Positions 10,295-22,506 of a DNA stretch of 64,000 nucleotides are shown here, piece after piece. The stretch is taken from contig NC_081410.1 in NCBI RefSeq assembly GCF_030272615.1, forward strand, positions 568,497,152-568,561,151, given 5' to 3'. A program made the translations under genes and the position numbers. Each line of letters opens with the position of its first letter. The first letter of the stretch is position 1. Below the pieces are notes generated by a model, which ran no database searches, was not told the DNA's origin, and saw only the letters and a list, made by a program, of their open reading frames with translations. Origin of the DNA: Cryptomeria japonica (taxonomy: Eukaryota > Streptophyta > Pinopsida > Cupressales > Cupressaceae).

Positions 10295-12682
10295 TCAAGC
10301 AGTTTGGCGAATGAAGGTTTTATGTTGGTTATTCGATTGGTTGGGAGGAAGGGTGTGATCATGGAGATAGGTGTGGAACTCACCGTACCATGGGGATTCA
10401 AAACTGACAAGGTGACATATCATTTCGGATTCGGGGATATCATAAGCGGGAATCCAAAGTTGTTCTACCAAGAACTCGTAGCTTGTTGAATTTTGTGGAA
10501 GATCTAGGAGAGATGCGATAGTAGCCATAGCATCAGCAGCTCGATTCTGATCTCTTGGTATCTGCTCAAAAGTGATAGTAGTAAATGATGTCTTTAGAGT
10601 GTCCACCATTTTCTTATATGGAATGAGTTTATCATCCTTGGTCTGATATTCATCTGTTGCTTGTCGAATGACCAGTTGGGAGTCGCCATATACTTGTAGT
10701 TCTTGTAATTTCCATTGTATGGATAACCTGAGTCCTGTGATCAAGGCCTCATACTCCACTATGTTGTTGGTGCATGGAAATGTGAGTCTGTAAGACTTTG
10801 GGATGCTATCACCTTGAGGTGTGATAAATAGAATGCCTGCCCCCGAGCCGTGCCTAGTGTATGAACCATCAAAGTATAATTTCCAGGGTTGTGTTGTTGT
10901 AATCATGAATATCTCTTCATCTGGAAAATTGGAAATGAGAGGGTGATCACCTGTGATGGGTGCATCGGCCAATTGATTTGCAATAACCTGACCTTTGATA
11001 GCTTTACGATCTATGTACTCGATGTCAAATTCACTTAGAATCATTACCCATTTGGCTAAGCAACCTGTCAATGCTGCTTTGCTAAGTAAATACTTGAGTG
11101 GATCAATCTTTGCAATGAGTTGCACTTTATGTGTTAACAAATAGTGCCGCAGTTTAGTGGCTGCTAAGATTACTGCTAGGCAAGCTTGCTCAATTGGTGT
11201 GTAATTGAGTTCATAGCCCACCAGTGTATGAGAGATGTAGTAAACAATACACTCTTTCCCTTCTGCATTATGTTGCGCCAATAGTACACCCAATGCTGTA
11301 CTTGTTGTTGAGATATATAGTAACAACGGTCTACTTGGATCTGGTGGCATCATCAATGGTGGATTCATGAGATAGTCTTTAAGCATTTGAAATGCTTGTT
11401 GGCATCTGGCATCCCACTGAAAGCGGATGTTCTTGTGTAGCAAGTGTGTGAATGGGTGACACTGATCAACCAATTGTGCAATGAATCTTCAGATGGATTG
11501 AAGCCGCCCTTGTAATGTCCTTAGTTGACTGATATTATTTGGAGGTGGCATATCCATGATTGCCTTAACCTTTGTTGGATCGACCTCAATACCTTTGCTT
11601 GAGACAATGTATCCTAGAAGCTTCCTGGAGGTCACTCCAAAGACACATTTCTTTGGGTTGAGTCGAACATGGTATTGTTCCAGTCTACCAAAGATTTTAT
11701 CTAAGATGTGGAGATGCCCTTCTCTGGTGAGTGATTTTGCTAGTAAGTCATCAACATAATCTTCCATCATGGTATGCATCATGTCATGGAAGATGGTGGT
11801 CATTGCTCTTTGATAGGTTGCTCCTACATTCTTTAGACCAAAAGGCATTACATTCCAGCAATATGTGCCCCATGGACATGTGAAGGCTGTCTTATGTTGG
11901 TCCTTTGGTGCGATCTTTATTTGATTGTATCCTAAAAAGCCATCCATGAGTGAAAGCATGGCATGTCCTGCTGTCAGATCCACTATGATGTCGATATTTG
12001 GTAGGGGGAAGTCATCCTTAGGACATGCATTATTCAGATCTCTGAAGTTAGTACAAATGCGGATGCCCCCTTTTGGTTTGCTGATAGGCACAATGTTGGA
12101 GATCCATTTTGCATAATCAATTGGCCTAATGAAACCAACATCTAGGAGTTTCTTGAGTTCTGTTTTAACTAGCACTGCAATCTGGGGATGCATCTTACGA
12201 AGCTTCTGCTTGATAGGTTTGGCTCCTTCTGCTATTGTGAGGTGATGCATGACTAAATCAGGATCAAGCCCAGGCATGTCTGCATATGACCATGCAAAGT
12301 TGATATGACGCTTCTAGAAGAACTCTATAAATTTAGGTTGTTCCTTTGGAGTGAGAAGAGATGCCAGATGTATGATATGAGGATTTTCAGGAGTACCCAC
12401 ATTGTATTCTTTGGTTTCCTCGATGAGAATTGTTGATCATTTCTGTTGTGCATTAGCAGGGAGAATGTCAAACCCTTCATCCTCAGGCACCTCAGAGAGG
12501 TTTTCACCATTGGATACACTCTTTCTTTTTACTTTTGTGGGATTAAACAGTGCCACAGTGTGGTTTTCACTGGAAGATCCATGTTTTATAGTTATATTTT
12601 TTGCAGCTGGAAGGTTTGGCATCCGCCCCGAAGTATGTTGCGCTATTAAGTTGAATGGTGAATCCAGCTTTGTGATCCCCAC
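10295..12682 (-). pseudogene. B reverse transcriptase, RNase H and archaeal-type RNase H
   Basis: This copies element RNA into DNA and removes the RNA. The RT has FIRPIDYAKWISNIV, NFRDLNNACPKDDFPLP, MDGFLGYNQI, MPFGLKN and YVDD at 11758-11744. A TGA at 11491-11489 interrupts the RT/RNase H join. The first RNase H (about 11350-11100) reads LLYISTTSTALG where a catalytic Asp is expected, so it looks inactive. The second, archaeal-type RNase H (about 10890-10500) keeps its acidic set: LYFDGS, VEYEALITG, YGDSQL, RAADAMA. Order RT-RH-aRH-IN is typical of Tat. Upstream, 12682-12300 in this frame is the linker, with stops near 12438 and 12314. Confidence 0.93.
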
Positions 12683-15107
12683 TTGGTAGATTATCCCTTA
12701 ATTCCAAAAAGTCAATGATGGCCTCATCGTTTTGGAAGAAGTCAAGACATGGGGGATTTGGTTGGTTCCATTCGAGGAGTTCAGGGTGGATAATGGGCAT
12801 TACTTCATCGATTAGGTTAAGCACGTTAGATGTATCAGTGAGGTTTAAGACATTATGGTGAAGGTCATTGATGGTACTCTCCCTATCAGAATCAGGTGTA
12901 GGATGAGATGTAGGGTCTGTCGAAGATGTTTCCAGTTCAGGAACCCATGTGGTCTTTATCTGTGCTTCTCCATAAATAGGGATGTCTTTGCGTGGCGAAG
13001 GTGGTGATGTGTCTTCCTCATCTGAAGTATTAAGCTGTACAGAATCAAATTCCCATTCATGTGAGTCGGTCTCTGAGTCACTTTCCAGCATCCGATTACT
13101 ATACCATACTGGGATGTCTTTTGAGTTAAATACTGCAGGTGTGATTGGCTGATGTACCTTTGTAGTGATCGGTGCTGTAGGGAGTTTGATGGGGATCAAG
13201 GAATCTGATACAGGGAGTATCGATAATATTAACTCAGTGGTTTCTGTTGGAACTGCTGGTGCCATAGATACGGCTGCGGGTTCTGATATAGTTGCTGCTG
13301 TTAATGGTGCTACTAATGGGATTATGGGTTCATTTGGTGGAATGAATGGCATTGGTGATGGTTTCATTGGGTTTGTGAGCCTCGATGGGGCAGTTGGGAT
13401 GGTGCTTGAGGCTGCTTTAATGATGAAAGGTCTCCTTTTTGTAGTAGGTTGACATAATGGTTTGCTGGGTTTTCCTTTGAATCTGAGTCTAGGAAAGATT
13501 TCTTTTTCAAAGCCTAGGCCTGTATTACCTTTGGGCTTTAATTCTAGCAGCAGAGGTTCATATCATCCTTGTTTGCAATATCCCAAAGCACTTTGACCAT
13601 CATATCCCATTCGTTGCATAATGAGGAGACCTTTGCCATACTGATCCGTAGGAAGTTTAACTGGCAGGATATCAGGGGTGATGGGATCTTTATAGATCCA
13701 TTTTGCTAAGTCCTCATCTTGGGTTTCTTCTTCTTGACTCTTTCCAAGAATGAAAGGCGTCAAAGAACATGCGGGCATGATTAGTGGTTGTTGGAGTAAC
13801 TGCTGTGGTTTACCATGTGTTCGAGGAGAAGTGGGCATTTGTCCCACACAAAAGAGTTGACTCAAGTTGTATTCCCCAGGACCTTCCTCTGCTATCTTCA
13901 TCTTAAGCTTTTCTTGCTTGGGTATAGTGGTGTTTGAACTGGCAAGAGAGGCGGGACTTATATATGATGTGGAGGAAATGACTTCTCTATTATTAGGAAC
14001 AATAATCTCTGGTTGATGGTTGATATTATGGCAATACGCAAAAGGATTTGCATTGCCCAGGATTGTGATCTCTGCACTGTTATGTGGGAACTTGATACAT
14101 TGATGGTAGGTAGATGGTATGGCTTGCATGGCATGTATCCAGGGTCTCCCTAATAATAGATTGTATGGTAGAGGAAGGTCCAAAACCTGACAGATGATGT
14201 GCTTTAGCACAGGGCCTACTCAGATTGGTAATACCATAGCTCCTTTGGATGAACGCTCTGCATCGTCATAAGCTTTGATTGTGATCTTCTTGCGAGGATC
14301 CACTGATTCTACTGCATATCCCAATGCTGTGACCAACTGTAGTGTACAAATGTTCAGGCCTGCTCCATTATCGATCAAGACTCGCTTGATCCTATGCTGG
14401 TTGATAAAGCCTTCAATGTGTAGCGAAGCGTTATGAGGTTGCTGGAAGGAAGAGTTGTCACTTTTAGAAAAAGTGAGACAAGGTGATGACTTTAGACTTC
14501 CAACCATGGCTTGAAATTGGTCTATATTCAGGTTTGCAGGGACTGATGCCTCTTGAAGTGCTTGATCCAAGATAGTTTTATGAGATGGCGATAGGCGCAA
14601 TATCTCTAAAATGGATATAAACGCAGGTGTTTTGTCTAATTGTTCCACAAGATTGTACTGCTTTGGGATGGAGGTGGTGCCTTGTGGAGCTGCTTTTATG
14701 GTGACCTTGCCGTGACGCGTAACAACATTGCAATTTGAGTTGGGATTTTTGAAGGTTATAGTTGCAACTTGTTCATTGGCATCATACAGATGATTTACAG
14801 TGTAATTATACGCAGCCTGTGTATAATTAGTGGTATCAGTGCCTCGCCTGGAAGTGGAAGGACCCCTTTGATCTTGTGATGGAAGTGGATTTTTGAACAT
14901 TAGATGATCATTATTGGTTGTTTTTGGGTCATGTCCTTCAATTTCAATTTCTCCTCGGTCAATAAGATCCTGGATAAGATCTTTTAATCGGTGACAATTA
15001 CTTGTCTTGTGTCCTTTTCCTTGATGGAATTCACAGTGTTCAGTATCTCTCCACCATGCCGGTTTGAATTGAGGCTCATAGTTTGATAGTTTAGGTAGAG
15101 TGACCAA
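12567..15107 (-). pseudogene. B zinc motif, protease, G-patch and linker
   Basis: This is the middle of the polyprotein. It starts with a knuckle-like CEFHQGKGHKTSNC (about 15046-15005), then a retropepsin with LIDNGAGLNIC (catalytic Asp codon 14372-14370), YDDAERSSKGAM and, after a stop at 14220, LLLGRPWIHAM. Near 13640-13500 is a G-patch-like segment: GKGLLIMQRMGYDGQ.., then GLGFE, with a stop at 13563. A long Pro/Ser/Thr/acidic linker (13367-12700) leads to TYFGAD. A frameshift near 12600 moves reading into the RT frame. Confidence 0.85.
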
Positions 15108-15173
15108 ATTTTGAGAAATGAGTTGTCACAATACTGTTTCAATGGGTTCCCCTAAGGGAGTGTATGTGCATTT

Positions 15174-16425
15174 CTATTTTTGCTGATGAGGTCTTGGTTC
15201 ATCATGAGATGTGATGCGACCTTGATTGGAAGGAACATTTGTGTTATTCTGAGGTGGAGGATTTTGTCCTACAAATAGAACCACAAGTTGTGCATTTTGG
15301 ATAGTCTGGGCATCCACAACCCCATCATTGACGATATTCTTATTTTTATTCCAGAAGCTTGGTTTATCACTATTGAAGCGCGGACGAGGACCATCTTTTG
15401 GTTCATTAAAGATTTTGATGAGTCCTTTCTTGATGAGTGCCCGTTCACATTTTAAACCCTTGGTGATCATATCGTTAAAAGAGTTTGTGTCTTTGACATC
15501 CAGGTGAAATTCCATTTCTTCGTTTAAGTTGGAAATGAATATTTCCACTAGTTCTCATTCAGGTAACTGAAGAGAACGTCTGCTAGACATTTGGCGCCAT
15601 CGTTGCAGGAATACTGAGAATAGTTCACCTGGTTTTTGTTTGGTGTTGCACAGATCAGCCATGGTAATGTCGCGTTCAATGTTATGAGAGTAATGAGCAA
15701 GGAACTTCTGGATGAGTTCCTCAAATGTTCTAATGCCACCTGGAAGGCGGGAAAAGCATGATGTGGTTGTTCCTCCCAAGCTTTGTGGAAAAAGGAGCAT
15801 TAGGTATGTGTCTTCATATGCCACTTCAACACAAGCGGAATGAAATTCTCTGACATGATCACGGGGATCCCCCTTTCCTCTATATTTTTCAAATTTGGGT
15901 GTTTCGAATCCGTGTGGAAATGGTGGCATGTATAGATTCCTATCAAAAGGATAGGGACAAAATGTCATTGAGTGAGAATTGGTTAGTCTTGACACCACTA
16001 TGAAGTTGTTGGGCGAGATTCTCGACTTGTTGCTGCAACATCTCCATTTCGTTTGTAGGAGGAGGTGGTGGGTTACCTCGAGGAATGTTATATCTGATGG
16101 GATCTCTTCCTCTTTCCTCTTCATGGTGAATTTGTCTTTTTGATGCTTGTCTTAGTTGGGCAAGATCAAAGTCAGAGGGGAGTTTTGCTCCTTCTTGAGC
16201 GAGTCTTAAGAAGTGAGCATCTGCATTGCTCCTGAGTATTTCATCAAAAAGTCTGTTAAAGAGAGGGTTATGCTGGGCCCTTTCTATTGTTGCAGGAGTA
16301 GGAGTACTTGGGTTTTTGTCATTCGCATTTCCTCCAAGTGCTTCTTGAAATTCATTGAGATTTTCCTCTTCTTCTTCTTCTATTTCAATTTCTCGTTGCC
16401 TTGACTGTGATCGGGTTTGAGCCAT
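15174..16425 (-). pseudogene. B gag
   Basis: Structural protein that packages element RNA. The likely start is MAQTRSQSRQ at 16425, followed by an acidic run (EIEIEEEEEEN), ERAQHNPLFNRLFDE and a Pro run. A frameshift near 15965 leads into the retrotransposon gag core: FPHGFETPKFEKYRGKGDPR, EFHSACVEVAYED, TFEELIQKFLAHYS and FSVFLQRWRQM. The C-terminal part ends at a TAG (15174), where the same frame continues to the zinc motif. It is preceded by about 2.6 kb of leader. Confidence 0.88.
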
Positions 16426-18475
16426 TTTGCTTGCAAGTTGTTGTTGAAGTTGTGTGAAAATGATGATGAGTTTTTTATGAAATGAAAGATTGATGGTTGG
16501 TGAATTGTGTTGTATGTGGATCTCTATCACTTTTAAGGTAGATGTAACTGAAATTACTTCTTTGAATTGCTTGTTTGTTTGATAAGTTTTGGATGTGATA
16601 AGGTGTAGAGAAATCTGAGATGTGTTACAGATTGAACTACCTAGTAATGAGAGGATTCACTCATGAACTAGTTTTAACTTGCGTAGATGTGTCTCTTAGG
16701 ATGAGCTTATCCTAGATGTAGAAACAATCTAAAAAGTGATGTGATGTGTTTGATTCAAGCAATATCTAAAAGAGAACTTTGGGACAAGAACCTCTTAATT
16801 TTTTGAGAGTTGGAACGGATTGATGATGAAGTGATGATGGATGAATAAGATGATGGATGTTTTTAACTTCAATAAAAACTTTGTGTGACAAATGGGACAA
16901 ACTCTACCTCTTCCCTTTCGGGTGTTGGTGGTATTTCACGAGCTGTGTTGTATGTGATACAGACGTTTGGGAAGAAGTTGGGATTAATCTTACCTCCTTG
17001 GTTTTTGTGATAACTCAGCGCTCTATATTGCATAAAAGCTCTATGGTTCAAAGTCTCTGAATCAAATTCGTTTGTTTTGCCTTGAAGGTAGAGGTGCATG
17101 TGATGCAGAAAGACTCTATGTGAGAAAAAGATTTGTCTATTTATATAGAAGAATTTCCTCGTTTTGATCAAAGCCTTTGAGCTTAATGGTCTTCTTTTCA
17201 AGTTGATATTTTGATGACGCTTCTTTCGCAAGATGTGAAGAATGGTCATAAAATTTGACTCTTTGTTGTTTGCACTTTGTTTTTGGAAGTGATTTTCTTT
17301 TGATGTTTCTTTGACAAGAAAACAAAGCAAGCACACAAACACAAGAATGTTGCCCCCAAAGGCACAAATGAGTATGGGTCTAGATCAACCCAATCCTTAG
17401 ACTTGTATATGACCCTTCCTTTAGATGTATTTTAAGGTGTATTTCCAAAGCCTGAAGTCAGCTCAATCTGTACTTGGTCTTTAAAATGAACACACTTCAA
17501 ACACTTTTTATCCCTAAGGTCAAATGGCTAGTTGTGATAAATTTAGCCCACATCTTGATATTTCTTTGACTTTGGTACTACATACCTTATGAATCCCACC
17601 TTGGTAGGTAAGGATGTGATATACTAAGTCTTGCATGAGCATAACAAATAGATGATCCCTATGATGGGGGAGTCACCACTTTTATCAAGTCACAAGTGAC
17701 TTTTCAAAAAGCTATGTTTCTACTCAAGGAAATATGTATGGTGAGTATCTTGGGAGCAAAACCATCTATGCTCTTGCACTAAATTATATCGCAAATATCC
17801 TCAATCAATAGAATGGGTGGGATACTACTTAAAGGTGTTTAGTCATGTTCGATGTTTTTGGACATAAGTTCATTCTACAGTGACTCACTTAAGAGCCTTG
17901 TAATTGGTGGTGGGGCCCATTTGTCCTTTCGGCCAGTTACACTGTAGGAATAGCTATACCCAAGGCTACAACTTTCGCTCTCACCTGATTTCTATAGCAG
18001 CTTGAAGGATTTACCGCGTGAGGTGGTTCCCAAGAGTATCGATCCCTTGGCAGGCCTCTCTTAAAAAGATAAAATTTGAGTGTTACTAACACTTTTCTCT
18101 TGCACCTAGGACCATGAAAGCCAAGGGAGAGGATAGCGTGTGTTAGAGGTGGAACCACTTGATTGACTTTTTGCACAAGTGTGCCAAGTACGAAAGACAC
18201 TTGTTCTTTTTAACCCATCATCGCAATGTGATCTAACTATTTGGAGATGTTGCTCCAACAACCATGGTGTTCTTTTTAACTTCAAAAGCAATGTGTTTTG
18301 TAATCTAGGAATTGGAAATCCTGGTCAACTTAATGAAAACACGTTTGCTTGAAGTAAAATTGCTTGCAAAAAATCAAAACAAGTGGATTGTGTATTTTAT
18401 GTGCACCAAAATTTGAAGTGTGGATTGTGAATCTTTTAGTTTGATGCAAGGAAATCAAATTTGTTTGTTGATTTT
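16426..18475 (-). other. B 5' leader, unassigned part
   Basis: No domain is recognisable in any frame. Short open frames (16869-17342, 17937-18200 on the minus strand) have no known motif and no support. The stretch is A/T-rich with scattered phrases about 30 bases long and no clear tandem structure. Confidence 0.5.
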
Positions 18476-18625
18476 AAGCACCAAAAGACAAGTGATCCTA
18501 ACTAGAAAGCAATGGATCTTTTTATTTTTTTTTCAAGTTTTAAAAGCACCAAAAGACGAGTGATCCTAACTAGAAAGCAATGAAATTTTGTTTGTTCAAG
18601 TTTTAAAAGCACCAAAGGAAAATTT
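18476..18625. repeat. Tandem repeat of about 65 bases in B leader
   Basis: AAGCACCAAAAGACAAGTGA.. at 18476 recurs at about 18545 (one base changed) and partly at about 18607, each followed by CCTAACTAGAAAGCAATG and a TTTTCAAGTTTT spacer. It makes about two and a half copies. Confidence 0.8.
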
Positions 18626-18754
18626 GTAATTTTTAATGGTGAGTTTTAACCTGCACAAACAACAAATTGTTAGTAAAATCTACGTCAAAGGGGGGGCTTC
18701 CACAAGCCTAAAATTTTCACTTTTTTGGTTACAAGGTGATTTTTACGACATTCT

Positions 18755-18990
18755 GTTACAATAGCGCTAGTCTATGTTTGAATAGAGACGCTATTTAACA
18801 CAAAAGCGCTGAAATAATGGGAAAGACAGAGAGGCAAAAGCGCCGAAATATTATCAATAGCGCCAAAAGAACGACCACCGCGCTAAAACAGTTCCAAAAG
18901 CGTTGAAATTTTGACAATAGCGCTATTGTAAGAACAATAGCGCTAAAAACATAAGTGTCGGTAGCGCTAGAACGTGTTCAATAGTGCCAA
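18755..18990. repeat. CAATAGCGCT array near 5' end of B
   Basis: About twelve copies of AGCGCT, AGCGCC or AGCGTT flanked by CAATA or CAAAA. One copy, CAATAGCGCTATTG, near 18920 is a perfect palindrome. On the plus strand these words are the reverse complement of those in the PMD intron (5190-5530), so the element RNA would carry complementary words near its two ends. Confidence 0.8.
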
Positions 18991-19066
18991 AGCGCAACCT
19001 GTGTGACACTTTCAACATTTAGACATGTTAGTTTGCTAAAAAAAATGATATTTTTGGTGTTTCGAT

Positions 19067-19085
19067 TAACGTCGGGTTCACCAAA
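19067..19085 (-). promoter_or_regulatory. B primer-binding-site candidate
   Basis: On the minus strand, directly after the 5' LTR, the sequence reads TTTGGTGAACCCGACGT. Element A has the same TTGGTGAACCCGACGTG after its 5' LTR. A tRNA ending in ..CGGGTTCACCA is implied; I could not match it to a plant tRNA from memory. Confidence 0.7.
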
Positions 19086-20473
19086 TGATGCTCTGCATAA
19101 ATGGACAAGGTTAGTCTGAGATAAACAACACAAGAAACCAGAAAATCGTTAGTGTTAGTCAATCAAAAACTAATCTAAAAAGGCATATCAAGAGATACAC
19201 TAAAAACATGAAAGCATATTTAACTAACAAAGCAAACATGGTGAGGCATCTCCAAATACCTCCTAACATACTCTTAGCTCCTTCTTGCTTGTTTCTCTCC
19301 TCTCCAAGTTCCAAAATAGTGTAGCTCTCAGCAGCTTTTTGCACTATGGATGCTTATGGAGGATTGAGATTGTAGTATTGTGCTCCAAATGTAAAATGAA
19401 AAACTTAAATAATAGATGATATTGAAATGATTGATTTTAACCCAAAATGACAAGATATTAGTTGATTATGCTAAAATGCTCTCTTAAAATGCCTATAGCT
19501 TAAATGCATACAAGTTTTCAAGATCTGGATTATGAAGAAATGGGCTCTATTTATAGGAAAAATGGAGCAATGGATGGTTGAGATTGAGCAATCTCAACAA
19601 GGGTCAGGATTGAATGATTTCAAATCCATGTGAGGGCTTTCAACCCAATCCCAGGATGACAAGTGTCAATGTGAGATAGGTTGAGAGGGGAGGGAATGAG
19701 CATTAAATGCTTGACATGACCTTGGGAGTTAAAGTCAAAGTTGGTTGAATGAATAAACTCTTTATTCAAAGAATAAAGCTTTTATCCAATGGATAAACTC
19801 TTGTGCAAATGTGAAATGGATGAATATGGTCAAAACAATAAATATTTGGGGAGACAAGTTTGAAATAACCATAAATGGTTATGTAAGAGCCATTAATGGT
19901 CATGTAAGAGCCATTAGTGGTCTTGGAAGACTTTGGGGGTTAATTTGTTGAACACACAAAGCATTAAATGCTTTTCAAAGACTTTGGAGCCTTTGAGAAG
20001 TGACTCCATTTTTCTTAGGAATGTGCCAATAATTAGGGGATGGATTAGGCTAATTAGGAAGGGGTTAGAAGAATCTAGAAGGGGATTAGATTTTGCAAGT
20101 GGATTTGGTGGGTGAGGAAAAAATAGGATTTTATTAAAATAAAAATTCATTTATTTCAATAACTGTGTGCAAGTTGCATTTGTAGGAAAATGCAAGTGGG
20201 GGGGGGATAATGATTTAAATAAATGTTTTATTTAATTTATTTAAAAGAGGAATAGGGGATTTAATTAAATAAATAGATTTTATTTATTTAATTGATTGGA
20301 ATTTGATTTAATGAATGAATTAAAATAAATTGAATAATTTATTTAATTAATAGAAGAATGTTTGGAGATGAATTAATTAAATATTTATTTAATTAACTGA
20401 TGGCTAGTGGATTTTTAATCAAATAAATAGCGAATATTTATTTAATTAAGCTGGACAGATTTGTGTGACTACA
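19086..20473 (-). repeat. B 5' LTR
   Basis: Pairs with 3256-4644. The TATA box on the minus strand is at 19545-19555. It ends GTGACTACA followed by the target duplication. Confidence 0.97.
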
Positions 20474-20478
20474 TCATC
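20474..20478. other. Target duplication of element B, right copy (TCATC)
   Basis: Same five bases as 3251-3255. C LTR sequence resumes at 20479. Confidence 0.95.
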
Positions 20479-20508
20479 ATATCAACATATTCTGCATATA
20501 TGCCAACA
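20479..20508 (-). repeat. C 3' LTR, last segment
   Basis: Thirty bases (ATATCAACATATTCTGC..GCCAACA) that align with 26535-26564 and complete the C LTR split by element B. Confidence 0.93.
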
Positions 20509-20841
20509 ATCTCCCCCTTTGACATTGATGGCAATATACAAAGATATCTCTCTTTCTGCATCACATCTTCTCCTTAATACTGCTGATATCTTTTCACTTC
20601 ACATCTTCTCCCCCTTTGACAACAATGCCAAAGTGGAGGCACAAGCTTCCCTGTTCCACTATTCTACTCCCCCTGAGGAGTAGCATCCTTCAACACATCA
20701 ATCCTGAAAAGATATAGCAAAGTAAGATCTGACTGATGTGGAGCACAAACCTTTAGATTACCTCTTGAAGGGGCAACACCCCTAACTCACCTCTCAGATA
20801 GGTAAAAGTAGCCTTCGGTAGAGGCTTGGTGAATATGTCTG
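20509..20841 (-). promoter_or_regulatory. C polypurine tract (20509-20520) and 3' noncoding region
   Basis: On the minus strand AAAGGGGGAGAT directly precedes TGTTGGCATATG, the LTR start: a textbook copia polypurine tract. A second purine-rich tract lies near 20600-20615 (minus AAAGGGGGAGAAG). The remainder to 20841 has the end of RNase H in a shifted frame (LADIFTKPLP-like) and no other coding signal. Confidence 0.85.
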
Positions 20842-22506
20842 CTAACTGAGCTCCTTATTGGAAACATGTTCCAATACCACCTCTTTGTTTTGAACCTTTT
20901 CCCTCAAGAAATGATACTTGAGTTCAAAGTGCTTGGTTCTAGTATGTAAAACCAGATTCTTGGATATGTTAATTGCACTTGTATTGTCACAGAATATACT
21001 TACCGATTCAGATACAGGAATTTTGAAGCCATTCAATACATGCTTCATCCAAATAGTCTAGGTACAATTCATAAAAGCTGCAATATAGTCTGCTTCTATT
21101 GTAGACTGAGAGATACAGCTCTTCTTTTTACTCATCCATGAGACCAGTCTACCACTGAGAAAGAATGCACCACTGGTTGTGCTCTTCCGGTCATCTACAT
21201 TACCAACCCAATCAACATCTGTGAACACTTTCAAGTTGAACTCATTAATGTATGGATACCATAACCCATAGTCAATAGTTCCCTTCAGATATCTAAGAAT
21301 CTGCTTGACTGCTACCAAGTGGGATTCTTTTGGGCTTTGCTGAAACCGAGCGGTGATACCCACTGCATGTGTAATGTCTGGTCTGTTATGCACTACATAA
21401 TGCAACTTACCAATCATTGATTGATATTCCTTCTCATTTACCAATGCCGAGTCATCCCCTTTTGATAGTTTACAACTGGTCACCATTGGTGTACCAACTG
21501 GTTTACTATCTTCCATGCCAAAGGTATTCAACACTTCTTTGACATACTTGGACTGAGTAATAAAGATTCCATTTCTCATTTGCTGAATATGCAGTCCAAT
21601 GAAGAACTTAATTTCCCTTGTGAGTGACATTTCAAACTCCCTTTTCATCTTATCTGCAAAGTCATGACTCGTCTTGTCATCTCCACCAAAGATTATGTCA
21701 TCAACAAATACTTCACAGATCAAAATCTGATCTCCTTCTGATTTCAAGTAGATATTGCTATCTTCACTTGTTCTTTCAAATCCAATCTTCACAAGATGGG
21801 AATGCAAGCATTCATACCATGCTCTTGGTGCCTGCTTCAATCCATATAAGGCTTTATGTAACCTACACACCATGTCACTGTCTTCTGATAGGGCAAACCC
21901 ATCTGGTTGCTCTATATACACCTCTTCTTCAAGTATTCCATTTAAAAATGCAGATTTTACATCCATTTGGTATACCTTGAATCCTTTAAAAGCTGCATAT
22001 GCAAGAAGCATATGAACTCCTTCCAATCTTGCTACTGGAGCAAAGGTTTCTCCATAGTCTTCTCCTTCTTCTTGGGCATATCCTTTACACACTAGTCTAA
22101 CCTTGTTCCTTACCATTGTGCCATCCTCATTCAGCTTATTTCTGAAGACCCATTTGGTTCCAATGACATTTTTATGCTCCGGTCTGGGTACCAGAGACCA
22201 TGTGCCATTCTTCTCTATTTGGTCAAGTTCCTCCTCCATTGCCTAGATCCAGTCTTCATCTTTATGTGCCTCTTTGAATGATTTAGGCTCAAATTTAGAG
22301 ATCATACATGAGCTTTCCCTGACCTTTCTTCTTCTAAGAATTCCTGCATCTTTGTCTCCTATGATATGCTTTGGATCATGATTGAGTTTGACATACCTAG
22401 GTATGTTCTTAACAACTTCCTCTTGCTTTTCTTCATCATCCTCATCTTCATCAACATCTATCGGTGTAGGAGCACAATTGCTAGTACTGGGCTGATTTTC
22501 AATCGG
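20842..22506 (-). pseudogene. C reverse transcriptase and RNase H
   Basis: C-terminal half of the copia polyprotein. The RT has [69 protein letters not shown] and FVDD at 21708-21697. It then reads [23 protein letters not shown] and [17 protein letters not shown]. RNase H ends CDNTSAINISKN, HTRTKHFELKYHFLRE. In-frame stops lie at 22237-ish upstream (minor), 21058 (TAG) and 22510; near 20845 a frame change hides the final LADIFTKPLP. Gag through RNase H is all in one frame, as in single-ORF copia elements. Confidence 0.93.

Larger units (their letters stand above)
3256..20473 (-). mobile_element. Element B: Ty3/gypsy Tat-like element, 17.2 kb
   Basis: Two LTRs of 1389 and 1388 bases (3256-4644, 19086-20473) differ at about 20 positions by eye. 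The element has a 5-base target duplication, a minus-strand polypurine tract at 4645-4657, a primer-site candidate at 19067-19085, and gag-pol on the minus strand (16425 to 9134). An antisense PMD gene on the plus strand (5057-7192) lies between integrase and the 3' LTR. Two internal arrays rich in AGCGCTATTG, in opposite orientation, lie near the two ends (5190-5530 and 18755-18990). It is one of the two most recent insertions in the window, with element A. Confidence 0.95.
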
